The notes beneath the pieces were generated by a model. That model was not told where the DNA came from. It searched no databases and saw nothing but the letters and a program-made list of their open reading frames with translations. A stretch of DNA of 64,000 nt from Karalla daura (taxonomy: Eukaryota > Chordata > Actinopteri > Chaetodontiformes > Leiognathidae): contig CM055207.1 of NCBI GenBank assembly GCA_029224185.1, positions 14,153,791-14,217,790 on the forward strand, read 5' to 3'. Made by a program: the position numbers and the translations under genes. Every line of letters starts with the position of its first letter. The first letter of the stretch is position 1. Below, piece after piece: positions 24,310-36,109 of the stretch.

Positions 24310-24450
24310 GAAATAAAAACGGGTTTATAGATTCTCTTCATGATCCCTGCAGCTGATAAACAATGCGATTGTATTTGCATTCACGACCTTCGTCTCTGTG
24401 GTCATTGTCATGAAAATAATGTTAATGCAAAGACTCTGGACCTGTGTCAC
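24310..24450. promoter_or_regulatory. Candidate enhancer with SOX/SOX/POU cluster
   Basis: ACAAT (24,360-24,364) and its exact inverse ATTGT (24,368-24,372) are three bases apart, giving a head-to-head pair of SOX core words. They abut a reverse octamer, ATTTGCAT, at 24,373-24,380. A further SOX-like CATTGT lies near 24,403, and the left SOX word overlaps a FOX-type TAAACA. The surroundings are repeat-free. SOX and POU proteins are known to bind neighbouring sites cooperatively. That this particular arrangement works is inference. Confidence 0.35.
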
Positions 24451-25999
24451 TGATACTGGTATGTTTGTAGCCGTACTGCACATAAATCAAACCTTATCTG
24501 GTGAGGTGCTGAATTAGGGATTTTGGCTCCGTCTGAGTTGAATTTCCAGAGCGAAACAAGCATGTCTGCATTGTTAAATCCCACCATATGAAACTAAACC
24601 ACGTATCTGGTCGCCGTTCTTTTTCTTTTTGTGTCTCCTTAGCTTTCAGAGAGAGTAGGCAGCCGTGGTACATATTGCCTGCACCCTCTGCCGTGAAAGA
24701 AAGTGTACATCTGGAATCTCATCTAGCATGAACAATGAGGCATGGGACAATGTATGGAAAGGTACGCAGATAGCTTTGTACAGTATGTGTGCGAGTCAGT
24801 GTGTGTGGGTGTGTTCACGTGGGTGTAGCGATAAACTGTGCAGGTGAATGTCTTCGCATGTGTGTCTATGTGTGTGTGTGCGTGCGCATAAGGTGGTAAA
24901 TTGTTAGGTTTTTTTTCTTTTCCTCACCCCTCTTCAGAATGGCAGAGGCGAAGCAGCAGCTCTCATCAGAGGCTTGTATATGTGGCAGCGTAATGGGGTC
25001 ACAGTAAATGTGCAGGACAGGCAGGGGCTCCATTTCACAGGCTGAGAGATGGAATGTGCTGGAACAGGCCGCAGAGGGGTCTGAATAATGAATTCTCCCT
25101 CTCCGACCTGTCTGCTTTGTGCCGCCCCCACCCTCCTTCCCCCCCTCCCCTCCCCTCCCCCAACTCCCTCCACCACCTCCACAAAACTTAGATATTAAAA
25201 GATGTCACAGGCCCTGCAGAGTCGGCGCGGAGCCGGTGGTCACGATACAAGGAGCGGGTATGGGGGGAGGCGTGCAGAGGCAAATGAAGACTGACAGAAT
25301 GATACGACAAGCCAAGTGTTTCGGCGTTGGCTTGCCAAACATGGAGGGTTCTGATTTGTGCAATTATGACTGTTCTTCCCAGATGGGGATTGACGGGACG
25401 GGCCTTGTTTGTAGAGGATGGCGTGTGGGAAGAAGTTACTGTGGAGAACAAGGGCTGGGGAGAGACAGGAAGCATCCTGTTGTGTCTAGCAGCCGAGTCC
25501 CCTCCATGACGAACTCTGCTCCCCCGTTTCGGGTGACAAGCGAGGATCCTCAGCGAGCAGATCAGATACAGGAGCGCCGCTCGCCAACCGGGAGTTGGTA
25601 CCCGAGGGGAATCTGTTCAGTAGTTGCATGAGCACAAAAGTGACACAGCTGCTCAGCGTGTTGCCTCGTGCCATTCACCAGAAACCTCAGAAGTGGATCA
25701 CACTGTGAAATAAATAAATGAATAAATAAAATCCCCCAAAAAAAGAACGAAATGGTGGGAAATTTTGCAAGAATAAGCATTGTAAAGTTTTTATTTGCCA
25801 AAGGTTGGAAGCTACCACATTAAAACCAAGTACATTTGTTGTTTGTTTGTATCCAAATCAAGTCTTACATTAATATAGTCATTTACACATCTTTTTAACT
25901 CACGGTATTCTTCTTTCAGTACTTTATTTACTCAAAAGCTGCAATTAAATCACAGTAAAAAGATAATTGAGGTCCTTGATTTAAGTTGCTCTCTCCAAT
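24451..25999. other. Noncoding with TG-rich and C-rich tracts
   Basis: I see no gene here. TG-rich text lies at 24,790-24,885 and a polypyrimidine stretch (C/T with few breaks) at about 25,123-25,190. A 170-codon plus-strand frame (25,119-25,631) begins in that tract as a proline/serine run and has no domain. 24,940-25,110 is repeat-poor and may be a weak regulatory islet. Confidence 0.5.
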
Positions 26000-26520
26000 C
26001 ATTTAGCATTTTTTCTCAGTGCAGGAGGTGACAGATTCATGGCAAACAAAGTTGTTGTTAAGTGGGCATGAATTAATAATTCCACATGGGCTCGGGAGCG
26101 CAAAAACAAATTAGGTCTTGAAAACAAACACAGAGAGGCGCATTACTTTAATTAAAGTGCTTGCCTAAAGATGATAAACGCATCCACGGGTCCTGTAGCC
26201 TACAGGTTTTACACAGTGAGTCAGAAGAGCAGATACGGGCGTCCGCTCACTCCTGCTGTTGCATCGCCCCGTTTCATTGGAGCTCGGATATTTCGTGACG
26301 TGTATGTGGGAGTAGGTTTGTGTTGGAAGGGTGATCAGGGGCAGCGAGGTGGACGGGGACGAACAGGAATGTGACTCTAAGGGCTGCGCCATGTCATTAG
26401 TCTGGCGGCCGGGCGCGGCCCACTGACTGTCCTGCATTATTAACCGACACGCTGGGACGCTGGCGGAGCGTCGCTGTCCACAGGACCGACAGTCCATCAC
26501 TCCCTCTCACTGTATGGCAA
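26000..26520. promoter_or_regulatory. Two candidate conserved noncoding elements
   Basis: 26,050-26,165 contains GCATGAATTAATAATTCC, GCAAAAACAAATTAGG and CTTTAATTAAAGTGC, the latter including the 10-base palindrome CTTTAATTAAAG (12 bases). 26,390-26,470 contains GTCATTAGTC and GCATTATTAACCGAC in a GC-rich frame. Neither has tandem repeats or a protein-like frame. Texture-based call. Confidence 0.3.
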
Positions 26521-27469
26521 CAGGACGAGCCACAGCAGTGTCAGACCGGTAAGACGATGCACACTCAGCCAATTAGGTGGGACGTATCTGATCAACAACA
26601 CCAAGTAAATATCCCCAGCTCGACTACTAACGTGTTGGCAACCAGGCCAAGCAGCACTAATCATATACAACTAACAGCTAGAAGATTTAATTTTCAAAAT
26701 TCATTAAATTCAAACAGAAACTGCTGACACAAAATTTCCTGTGGGATCAGGGTAATTACTAAATATATAGCTCATTTGGAACTGGCCTATTTAATGTGTG
26801 TGTAAGAAAGAAATACATGATGCTACGGGACTCGCAGCCATTAGCGTGATCTGCTAACCTTAACGGTTAATCTACCTGCCAGGCTAAACTAATCTCAGCA
26901 AAGATTAACAGGCTAAAAAGCTGCTTCCCGTACAACTGATTAAATAACCACTCTGGGCTCTGTTAGGTAAATTGAAAAATAAATATGTTTGCAAAGAGAT
27001 GTTACCTGCTAACTAGTAACAATAGCTTTAGTTCTTGAGCTAAGCTGGCTAAAGGCAGCCTTCTCCTAACGCTGTGGTTGCAGTTGAGAATGTTGCAGAA
27101 CCAAAAATCTGTTTTTGGTCCTTTTTTTTTTAACCTTAAACGTGGTATTGCAAGAATTGCTGAGGTTTGGTTGAATATCATGCCAATAGTACATCTGTCA
27201 TGTAATGCAGACAGTGGCACTCCAGAGCTCGCCCTTTTAGTTTTCCTCTGTTTTCCTCTCCTCTTTTGTTTTCCCTTTGTTCTGACATACCAACTTCCCC
27301 TGTCGATGGCGCGCGGCCACGGTTATAAGTGTTCGTCTTCTCTGACAGAACAAATTAAACTGAGATGACAGACGAAAGGCCAAACGGTTCCAGAGCAGTG
27401 CAACAGAAAGTGCTGTTAATGAAAGTCCCTTGTTGTGAAAATGGGGTTTCACAGGAAGTGGCAACAGAA
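26521..27469. other. Noncoding, rich in GCTAA-type words
   Basis: I see no gene here. Between about 26,820 and 27,060 the words CTAA, GCTAAC, GGCTAAA and GAGCTAAGC recur at irregular intervals. The same texture appears at 31,620-31,760. This may be a decayed low-complexity or satellite-like family. T-rich runs lie around 27,121-27,131. Confidence 0.4.
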
Positions 27470-27960
27470 CCTGCCATGAATATGCGATGCCTCAGTCAGC
27501 CAAAGCCTATTTAGCATACTAACAGGGGGACAGCTTCTTGGAGCTGTGCATTGCGCCGCTCGATAAGGGCAAATGTTTCGTGGATGTTAACTGCGCGAAC
27601 GTGCCGCCGCCTTTTAAGTTTTAAAGACAGGGTGTAATGTGGATTTGTTGCCGCATCCATGAACTGATGTGAGGTGAGAGAAGAGTTTTTTCTTTTTTTT
27701 TTGCGGGGTGTATTAACCAGCTACTTAAAATGAGAACTGTAATTAAAAGGATGACAGCTTTATTAACACATGCAGAGGAGTGGAGTACTTGATTAGCAGA
27801 GAGCAGCTGATTTACATTCTTGTGTGAGCGTGTAGCCCGTCCAGCTCTTTGAAAACGTGACGCCCAGCGACTATTTTCCCCGGACACGCAGTCAGTATCT
27901 GTCAACAGCTGTTACGGCATTTTCTGCATCTCTTCAGAGAAAATTTCCTTGTTTACAGAA
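27470..27960. promoter_or_regulatory. Candidate conserved noncoding block
   Basis: 27,480-27,610 is repeat-free with TGAATATGCGATGCC, CAGTCAGCC, CTATTTAGCATACTAAC and CGATAAGGGC. 27,735-27,830 has GTAATTAAAAGGATGACAGC (TAATTA beside a TGACAG MEIS-type word) and CTTGATTAGCAG. A 94-residue minus-strand frame lacks domain features. Inferred from texture. Confidence 0.28.
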
Positions 27961-28240
27961 GTGACAGTTATTTGCGGTGAGTGGGTGGCCAGCGGTATAC
28001 GATTATTGCTGCAGTGGATGAAAAAAAGTGTTTGTCGTTTACTATTTCCTGGACCCTCTCCCCGCTGGGAGACAGACGGGATCTGGCGTGAAGCGAAACT
28101 CAGAACCTCGTTTTCCCTTCAACGCTGGCAGACTAAATCCATGTAATTCACTGTGAAATCTGATTTGTGGTGACAATACCAAACTGAGATAAGATATCAG
28201 AGTAATTGTCTTGTGCTGCCAGTCAGGGTGGATTTTTGGG

Positions 28241-28289
28241 ACACACACACACACACACGCGCACACACACACACACGCACACACACACA
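28241..28289 (+). repeat. Interrupted (CA)n microsatellite
   Basis: CA repeats with CG breaks. Open frames crossing it on both strands are Thr-His or Cys-Val alternations. Confidence 0.95.
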
Positions 28290-30121
28290 GGAAGCTGCAA
28301 AAGTAATTACGACAGTTGTGCTTCTGCATGCCAGGTGACATTCTGCTGTGCGGAGACCATTTTCAACATCAATGCGTCTGTGAAACTGTGTCATTCCGGG
28401 CGCCCGCTTACACGGCAACACACACGAGGGCTTTGTAAAAGCAGTAAAAAGCTCTAAAATGTTAACTTGCCCTCGTAATGCGCTCTGCTACAAAGATCAA
28501 TGGATGCAAATAAAGTTTGCCTCCGTTTTCGAGAGCGGTGTCTCGTTCGAGTCTGCCATCCTCCATCAGCGCGTCTCCGCAAGATCGCGAGTCGCAGAAT
28601 CGAGACCACACAGGAGTCAGACAGCTACTTTGAGCTCCCTCCTCTCATTAATGTCTAAATTGTATAGCTGATGGGCTCGGGTGCTTGGCAGGGCCCTACT
28701 CTTTGGGACTCACATGGACAGATGGCGGGAGGTAGCAGCTGTGACTCAGGGATTTATAGAAGAGCCAGAAGAGTGACTGAGCTGCAGCTGAAGTGAAACC
28801 AGCTCAAGATGGAGGTTGAGAGCAAAGTGAGTGAGACAGAAAGCGATGGGTGAGCGATTCCTGTACCTCCACTGTGTCACCATGACGAGCCGCTGTCTAC
28901 ATGGCTGACGTCATGTAGAACCCGAAACCCCCGCAGGGACGCGGTGCTGAGCTTCAGTTGCTCACCTCTGTCCTTTCTTCTCATTTTATTCAGGTCTTCA
29001 TACCCCCCAAACCAATCCAATAACTCCCTCCCCCCCAGAAACTACCGTAACTAGCTTCCTCTGATATCTCCAAGCACCAAAAATATAGTCCAGGAAAACT
29101 TCAGGCTCTTTCCTCATCCCGGATGATGGGCTGTTTGGCAGGAGGGCTGCATAAGAATGAGCAGTTAGCAGCATTTGGAGTCCAACTTGGGGAGGAGGGA
29201 GGGGGTTAGGCTTGAGAAATGAGCTGGCATTTGCAGATAGGCAGGCACAGACTGATGGAGTCACTCTGAGGGGCTTCTGAGGGAAATTTTCATTGCTTTA
29301 CTTGGGGGGTAAATCGTGCTGCGTGGTGAGGGGGCAAGTAGCTGTGGGCTGAGGCGCGGGGCGGCCGAGACATCTGCTCGACATGATATAAACACACGTC
29401 GACGTGTGCAATGTGACAGCTGCCCTCACTTTACCTCTCGCCTTTTAGGAATTTTTGGACCTTCTTAACTATGACAAGGAAAACTGAAGATTAAGCATTT
29501 ATTATGCAACTGTTCATTATCCTCACCAAATTCTGTGTAGCGATTTTTTGCTACACCTCTATTCATCTCTTTCCATATATATATGTATATATATATAGAC
29601 TTCATCGCCTTCCATCACCTGTTGTAAATTCAAAAATTCCCTCCCTCTCATCTCACTGCGGATTACTCTGAGGCAAGGTGATCTTTTGCCTGTACATAGT
29701 GTGAGCTTTTCTCAGAGCAGTTGAACAAAAAAAACAAAAAAACACTCTCCTGCCTCGCCTCATCTATCTTCAGGTGTTCGGTTGTGATTCAAAGACACAA
29801 TGCGTGCGCAGCCATTACTGCGAAACAGAAGGCAAAACAGAAATAAGCCACTTGTCCATGCATGTTTTCCAGCGCTTCCTTTATTTTTCGCCTCTCTCTC
29901 ATTCAGGAGAACAGCAGATGTTCCCCAGCGAAATATTTGAAGTTTTTTGGGAGGTCTTTCTAAGTTGACAGCACGAGTTGTTCTGCTTGAAAAGCTGCCA
30001 TTTCTAATTAAGCATGATTTCCAAATGTAGGGGGCAAACAGAGAGATGCTCCAAATGGCTGTCATCAGGGGCTCGTGTTGGAACTCACAGGTTAAGCCCC
30101 CCCACTCTCATTACCACTTTT
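28290..30121. other. Noncoding, with one perfect 16-bp palindrome
   Basis: I see no gene here. An octamer ATGCAAAT lies at 28,504-28,511. At 29,393-29,408 is a perfect 16-base palindrome centred on GTCGAC. A short TA-rich block lies at about 29,573-29,598. The remaining frames are short and lack domains. Confidence 0.5.
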
Positions 30122-30310
30122 CACACACACACACAGACACACACACACACACACTGATACAGACGCACACAAAGGACATGCAATACAAACCTCGGGCTGG
30201 GGTCCATGTGACAGTGCGTATGCGTGTGTGTAAGAATTTATTTATGCATGTATTTGTGTGTGTCTTCGCGCGCGCGTGTGTGTGTACGCTTGTGCTTGCA
30301 TGCCTGTGCC
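30122..30310 (+). repeat. CA array followed by TG/CG-rich tract
   Basis: CA repeats at 30,122-30,173 are followed, at 30,215-30,310, by TG-rich text with an alternating CGCGCGCG core near 30,266-30,275. Long alternating purine-pyrimidine DNA of this kind can adopt Z-form. The 253-codon plus-strand frame that starts at 30,224 owes its length to this bias and I do not regard it as a gene. Confidence 0.9.
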
Positions 30311-32039
30311 TTAGAGAACAGGCTGAATCTCATTTACAGTCCATGGGGTCACTTATTGACTGAATCAAACCTCCTGGCAGAGCCCAGACCGAATGGAAGC
30401 TTAACAAGATTACTGTTATATATAGCAGCGGTAATGGGAACCTCTCTGGAGATTCTGGTGCTGCTGATTTGTGCCCCGCTACCCAGATTTGAGCAGAAAT
30501 GCCTAACATTCAGTGCACAGCCTCTCCCCGCCGGGAAACTCCTGATGCATTACGGCTGCGGCGGATCAATCAATCCACCTCCTCCCGCCACTCCCACCTC
30601 TCTCCACCTGCCGCCTGCCAGGACAGCGATTCCCCTCGGAGGCCTGAGGCTACGCTGCCCATGCCTGCTTGTCCACCCCCTAGATGATGGGGCACCTCTG
30701 CTAGCTTCCCTCCTCTGCATACTGGGGTGGAACACCCCCCCCACATACACACACACACACACCCAAAAAACTCCTCGTATGGATTTTTATTCTTTCTCGC
30801 TCCTGCCCAACCCCTCGGAGTACAGGTCACACATCCAATACCAACCTTGTCGCCAACTGGTGGAAGAAATTCTGAGTGCATGTGATGAAAAATATATTGA
30901 GCCTGGGAATAAAATAGAAAATGTGAGTTATCTTAAGGTGAGCGGAGGATCAAACCCTCACGTTTCTGCAAGAGGATCAGAGTAGTGGGCTCGTGATCAG
31001 TGAGTCCAATCAGATCATATCTTTGTCAGTTGTTTTTGAAATTTGTCAATCAATAGTTCAATCAATGTCATGAAATGTTGAAAATTTGGTGAAAATGTTA
31101 CTTTGTGTTTCACAGAGGTCCAGAATAAGTCATCAAGTACCTTGTTTCATCCACACCTCAGAAATATAAAAAAGAGGACAAAGCCAGCAAATGAAGAAGC
31201 TTTTTTCTGTGTATTTTTTTGGACTGATGGAGGAAATTTGGAGCAACGTTAAAAAATCTCATTCAGACCTGCAAAGAATGTGAACTCCACAAAGAAAATC
31301 CCAGCATTAAAAACACAAGGTATGTCAAAAACCAGTTTCGACCGATACAATGGCCCATTGTATGCACTGCCTGACTTCAAGTCTTCTTCTTGGACCAACT
31401 ACTTGTTATATTGTCCAGGATCGTCATCATAATCAATCATTCAAAATCAGTCAGAGAGTAGTAGATGACTGATAAGAAAACATTCAAGGGGAAAAAAGAG
31501 AAAAGACAGAGAAATCAGCTTCAAGGTTAACTTCGTTTTTTTTAACTTTTTTTTTTTAAACAATGTATATTAAAAGTCAACTTAGCCTGTTCAGTATTTG
31601 TGTGTATTATAAATATACTGGACAAGCCTTGTGTCGCTTGTCTCTCAAAGCCAGGCTAAATTCTAGCTTAAGCTGTAAAATTGTTGCTCTAGGTTGTTGT
31701 TGCGCTAGGCTAAGCAGGCTAATGTGCTAAGCTAGGTAGGCTAAATAACAGCTTGCGGCTAAAACTGTAGTTCCTGTTCGACTAAAACCTGTTTTTCTTT
31801 TCCTTCATTGTTTCCCTTATCAGCTACCATAAACTGCCTCTTTCAGTAACCATACTTGAGCACAACAGCCCTCACAGTGAATTTACAGCACTAGATCTGC
31901 GTCACATCACACCTACATTTTGCAACTGTGCAACAGAGTGTTGCCCTCCAGTATGTCGCTAGTCACGCCAGTTTAAGGCAGGGGAGCTAAAGATCGAAGG
32001 GGGTGGGAGAAAGGAGGTCCGCGTTGGAAAATGCGGCGC
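30311..32039. other. Noncoding, AT-rich, diffuse old repeats
   Basis: I see no gene here. A short CA tract lies at 30,745-30,762. About 31,020-31,600 is AT-rich with recurring TCAATCA/AATCATT text, perhaps decayed transposon DNA, and GTGAACTCCACAAAG near 31,280 may be a tiny minus-strand SINE scrap. 31,640-31,760 repeats GCTAA/GGCTAA words. Confidence 0.4.
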
Positions 32040-32620
32040 CGCCACGCTCGTTTTGATTAATGGACCTCTCTTTGCCTGTGAGTGACGAATTATCAGAAGG
32101 CCGGATGGCTCGTTCATCACTGTCAGCCGAGGCCTGCGAGTGTGGCGTCTTCAGTCCAGCAGCCGCTGCCGCCACCACCTCGCCCTTATCGCTCCCACCT
32201 GCTCCTGGAGATTTGTGGGAGAAGAACAGAGGAGATCCGGGGAAGGCTTGGAACGGCGGCGTGGACGCTCAGCCACCATCCTGGCAGTCGTCGCAGATGT
32301 GGAAGCCACAGTTATTTTGAAATTCACCGCATGCCGGTGCAGATAAGCCCACGGTAGGAGAGGACGAGCAGCCACCGAAGCATTATCACATGATTGAAGT
32401 TAATTTGGAGAAAGGAGGCCAGGGGGATGATAAGAGTCAACAATTGAATGGCAGATAGTGGGTATTTTTGTTTTGTATCTCGGCACAAAGCTCGGCTTGG
32501 CCTCCAATTAAGCAGGTAGAGAGTGTTTTAGCAACAGGGATCTCATCTTCGCTTTTGCCAGACGACAGAGATAGCGTTCCGAAGCATAAACACTAATTAA
32601 TTACCAAGAGTGCACTTTAC
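32040..32620. promoter_or_regulatory. Candidate conserved noncoding block
   Basis: Left part: CGTTTTGATTAATGGACC near 32,047 and GTGACGAATTATCAG near 32,080. Right part: GAAGTTAATTTGG near 32,396 and AAACACTAATTAATTACC near 32,588. Several 68-91 codon plus-strand frames overlap in different phases between 32,060 and 32,357, which argues against any one of them being real. No splice-framed exon is visible. Texture-based call. Confidence 0.3.
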
Positions 32621-32984
32621 TGTGAGAAGGCGTCCGCCTGTTGCAATGGGCATTACAGAGACACAGAAAGAGACAGAGGCTACAGACACAATGCACACAC
32701 CCGCGCGCACGCACACACACACGCACACGCCAGGAAATAAGCAAAACTCTCATTTCCATTTTTACGGCCCGTCTCCTTTTTCATATTCACTCTCAGTCTC
32801 TCTCTGGCTCATGCACATAGTCCCACCTGGACAGCAGAGGGAAGGTAAAGTAGTTGTTTTTCAAGCGAGCTACTATCCTTTGACACAGACAGCGGCGCAC
32901 GCTGAGCCGGTGATGGATGGGAAGTGGACAGCTGTCGGCAGGCAGGAGGGCAGCGGGGCCGCCAGCGCCCGGCGGAGACACACC
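32621..32984. other. Noncoding with a short CA/CG tract
   Basis: A degenerate CA/CG array lies at about 32,695-32,731. The 125-codon plus-strand frame covering it is Thr-His rich and has no domain. I see nothing else. Confidence 0.5.
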
Positions 32985-33140
32985 TAATTCCCAGGTCTTA
33001 TTTTGTCAATAAACAGCAGCCAGTGGCACTCAATTAGAGGGCTTTATTGACTATGCTGCCTGGCCTGTGTCAGATGTCAGCTGGTGACGCAGCGTGATGC
33101 GCTACGCTGACACTTCGCCTGAGATTACAGAAAATGGAAA
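32985..33140. promoter_or_regulatory. Candidate conserved noncoding element
   Basis: TTTTGTCAATAAACAGC near 33,002 (HOX/FOX-type), CTCAATTAGAGGGC near 33,030 and CTTTATTGAC near 33,041 lie together, followed by CAGATGTCAGCTGGTGACGC near 33,070. Repeat-free until the A-run at about 33,146. Texture-based call. Confidence 0.3.
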
Positions 33141-33894
33141 GATCAAAAAAAAAAAAAAAGAACATTACAGAAACAGAGGAAATAAATAAAGGCAGGGACA
33201 TACAGGGGGATTTAAAGGCGGGCGAGATTAAGAGTGATAAAAAAAAAGTAGGCGAGTGAAGGCTACAGTAGTCCTCAAAGGATTTTTTTTTTTTTTGAGT
33301 GCTCAGGTTATGTTGGGGCTGCTGAATGTGGGCTCCGGGAACAATGTAGAATCGTAGAAAAAAAAATACAGACAGTAACAATAATTGGCAGGTTTCACTT
33401 TGTTGTCTGTTTATTCGTGCCAGCAGACAAGTCAGGATGAGGAAAATATCCTCCTCTCCATCTCTTTCTTGAGAGTGAACAAATCCTCTAACCAGTGTTT
33501 GTTCTCTCCTGCAGTATGTTGTCTTTTGTTTCACTTCAAACGCCACTGCATCATCTGTTCCTCTCCTGGATAGGCAGAGACAAACACAGCCACCAGCTTA
33601 GCCGGCTTTGCAAAATAATTGGTTTGGAGTCACTCCTTGAAGTGGTTGCCTTTTTCTTGACGCACTGATGCCTATTTTTTCATCTACGTACAGTCTTTTA
33701 AACATGTCAGGTAAAAAGCAGCCTTACCTTTTTAGAGATAAACACACTGTCATCACTGGGATCAAAATCCAGTGGATTTGATGAAAACAAAAACCCACTT
33801 AGCCTTTTAGACGTAGTTATATTTAAAGTAGATACGTTTTCAAAGTTATATCTATTTTCTATATTCATCTTCACCAACTCTCAACTTCAGATAT
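33141..33894. other. Noncoding with A/T homopolymers
   Basis: I see no gene here. Poly-A or poly-T runs occur near 33,146-33,160, 33,240-33,247, 33,283-33,296 and 33,358-33,366. The minus-strand frame of 158 residues (33,070-33,546) is made of Phe/Lys/Ser low-complexity text from these runs. Confidence 0.55.
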
Positions 33895-33998
33895 CTCTTG
33901 TATTCCCTGTCTTCATCCTATGTGTGCTGGGGTAGGCTGCAGCACAACCCCTGTGACACTGATCAGATACAGAGCAGGTAAAATAACGGATGAATGGA
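33895..33998 (+). mobile_element. SINE 3' tail remnant, plus orientation
   Basis: GTATTCCCTGTCTTC then TGTGCTGGGGTAGGCTGCAG, GACACTGATCAGATACAGAG and GGATGAATGGA follow the order of the family tail ('gtaccctgcctctcgcc...gctgggataggctccagc...gatggatgga'). The head and body are absent, so this is a truncated copy. Confidence 0.55.
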
Positions 33999-35069
33999 AA
34001 CACAGAGGACATAACTGGAGACTGAGAGCCACAAATCTGCAGCTCCGAAGAAGACATCGGTTGGGAAGCCGACTAGCAAAGAGGACGTGTGCTTGAAAGC
34101 AAAAAAAAAAAAGTAACCTGAACTTCAATTTCCTCTGAGGTAACCCAGTTATTTTGCAAAAGAATAGCGGCTTTGTTGCTAATGAGGGTGACATTTCAAG
34201 CTTAGTTCCCAGAAAGAAGAAAAAGAGAAAAGCCCAGATGAAAAACAAGTCATTTAATGTCTCACTATGCTGAGATATTATTGCAGGAAAGTCACTTCAT
34301 ACTTCGGGGAGTGCGACTGTGTTCTTGTGATGGTTGACTAGCAATCACAGGATCTTAAAACCATCACAACAACAAAATGACGAAGACAGTATGACGGTAT
34401 GAGACAGTTTTATTAAGGTTAAGCTGTGAGAAGATGCCAGGCTTTAGGATGCTAAATGAAGTCAGAGCTCAAACTATTTCTTAAGAGTTAAGTGAAGTGG
34501 TTAAAAGCCTCTACGGTGCTCATGATAAGTGCAGCTGCACGCGCAGAGAGAGAGCTGTTTCTTGCGTGTGAGTGTTTGTGTAGTCTTGATTGGGTGAGTA
34601 GTCAATCACATTAATCACTGTGTTGTATTGGTATTAGGACACGGCTTCAGAATGAACTGGTGTTAAAATCCCTGGTGTTAAAAGGCTGACACATCAGAAA
34701 GCTCATGACTCATGCAAAAAAAAAAAAAAAAAGAAAATTTAAACTTTTCATTACGGTAGGACTTCTGCTGTTTTATAATGATATGTATTAAAAATGCATT
34801 AATCACGCTGAATGATTCGTATCAGATAATACACGATAGGGTGGCCCAAAAAATAATGGCTGGTGCAGAGGTGCGGCCAGTGCACTTCATCATTCCCTCC
34901 ACCGGGTTCATTAGTTTTTCATATTGGGACTCAGGACGTTACACTTCTTATTCTCATTTAATAGCCACTTACGAAACTTCAGATTCTGTCTGGCCGACTT
35001 GTGAAGTTTTGGTTTCATTGTCACCTCAAGAACTTCAGTGGTAAAACTGTGTGAAGCATGAGCATTGTG
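33999..35069. other. Noncoding, nothing recognisable
   Basis: I see no gene here. Poly-A runs lie at about 34,101-34,112 and 34,717-34,732. Frames up to 111 residues are Phe/Leu-rich readings of A/T-rich DNA. Confidence 0.5.
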
Positions 35070-35205
35070 CCAGCCAGACAACTTGCGGGGCGGACATGTG
35101 AACTCCACAAGGAAAGGCCCTTGACCCGGTCGGTATTTGAACCGGGGACCTTTTTGCAGTGAGGCAACAGCAGTACTCAATAAGCCACCTCGTGTCCACC
35201 ACAGG
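35070..35205 (-). mobile_element. tRNA-derived SINE head, minus orientation
   Basis: Plus-strand text CATGTGAACTCCACAAGG, GTATTTGAACCGGGGACC (an inverse box B) and CAGTGAGGCAACAGCAG, CAATAAGCCACC is the inverse of the tRNA-like head of the fish SINE family. It covers the head and first part of the body only. Confidence 0.65.
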
Positions 35206-36109
35206 GAAACATTTAGCCTTATATGTGGCACATTCGCTAAAATTGGACCTCTAGAAATGAAAGACTTTGCCACATTGCGATAATAAGCCACGTCTTCGAA
35301 CATGCTATTCGTTTCTATCTTTAAGAAAATCTCACAGGTTGTGCAGATGTTCCTTCCAGGACACTACAGGGATCAAGTTGCCTTCCTGATCTAATTATGA
35401 TCATTAGCACGCAGCGTGATGCTAAGCTGCACCTACACTGACACCCACCAGATGGTTGTGCTCTGGATGCCAAGGCTGGATAGTGGTTCTTAGTCCCAGC
35501 AGGTGGCCTTTCAACCGGTGCCTGGATCACCTGTCAGATACAGTAGGTTCAGAAAAACAATAAAAGGTGGTGATAATTCATGTGGCCATGAAAATAAATA
35601 AATAATCACAAAATAAAAATCACGCCGCGACCTTCATGGCCACTTGTTTAAACAGTAAAGAGCGTTGTGATGTAAAAACACTCATTTAAGGACTGGATAC
35701 CTGAAAGTCTCCATTTTAGCAGAACATTGATTGTTTTTAAATATGAATGAATGAAGTCAAGGGCATGTCATGGCCACCTGGTTGAAATGTTGAAATGAAA
35801 ACACGTATTCTGCATATTAATGGATAGCCTTGTATACTATACCACCACCACCAGCTGGAAAACTGTGCAGCAAATAGAAATTTCACTTTCTCCACTTGCT
35901 ATTCTCACTGTCTACCTGCTCAGAACAGATTGAAGCGGTCTTAGATCTGTGTATAGTGTATTAAATTTTGTGTTTGTAGTAGCAGTGAGGAGAAGTTTGT
36001 ATCTTTGCATGCAGGTAAGATTAAGCTGCAGTGCAAGTGGTGAAATTAATCTGGAACTGAAGACGAAATGTTAATTGGGCTGCACTTTTATAGCTGGGTA
36101 GAGCTTGTG
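35206..36109. other. Noncoding, nothing recognisable
   Basis: I see no gene here. AT-rich text with scattered AAATAAATAAATA-like words (about 35,591-35,604). Nothing definite. Confidence 0.45.

Noticed and set aside
25119..25631. 170-codon plus-strand open frame
   Set aside because: Starts in a polypyrimidine tract as proline-rich text and continues without any recognisable domain or codon bias.
30224..30985. 253-codon plus-strand open frame, the longest in the window
   Set aside because: It begins in a TG/CG-rich tract, crosses a CA array, is low-complexity (Pro/Leu/Thr-His runs) and has no domain, codon bias or splice framing.
33070..33546. 158-codon minus-strand open frame
   Set aside because: Phe/Lys-rich text from poly-A and poly-T runs, with no protein-like pattern.
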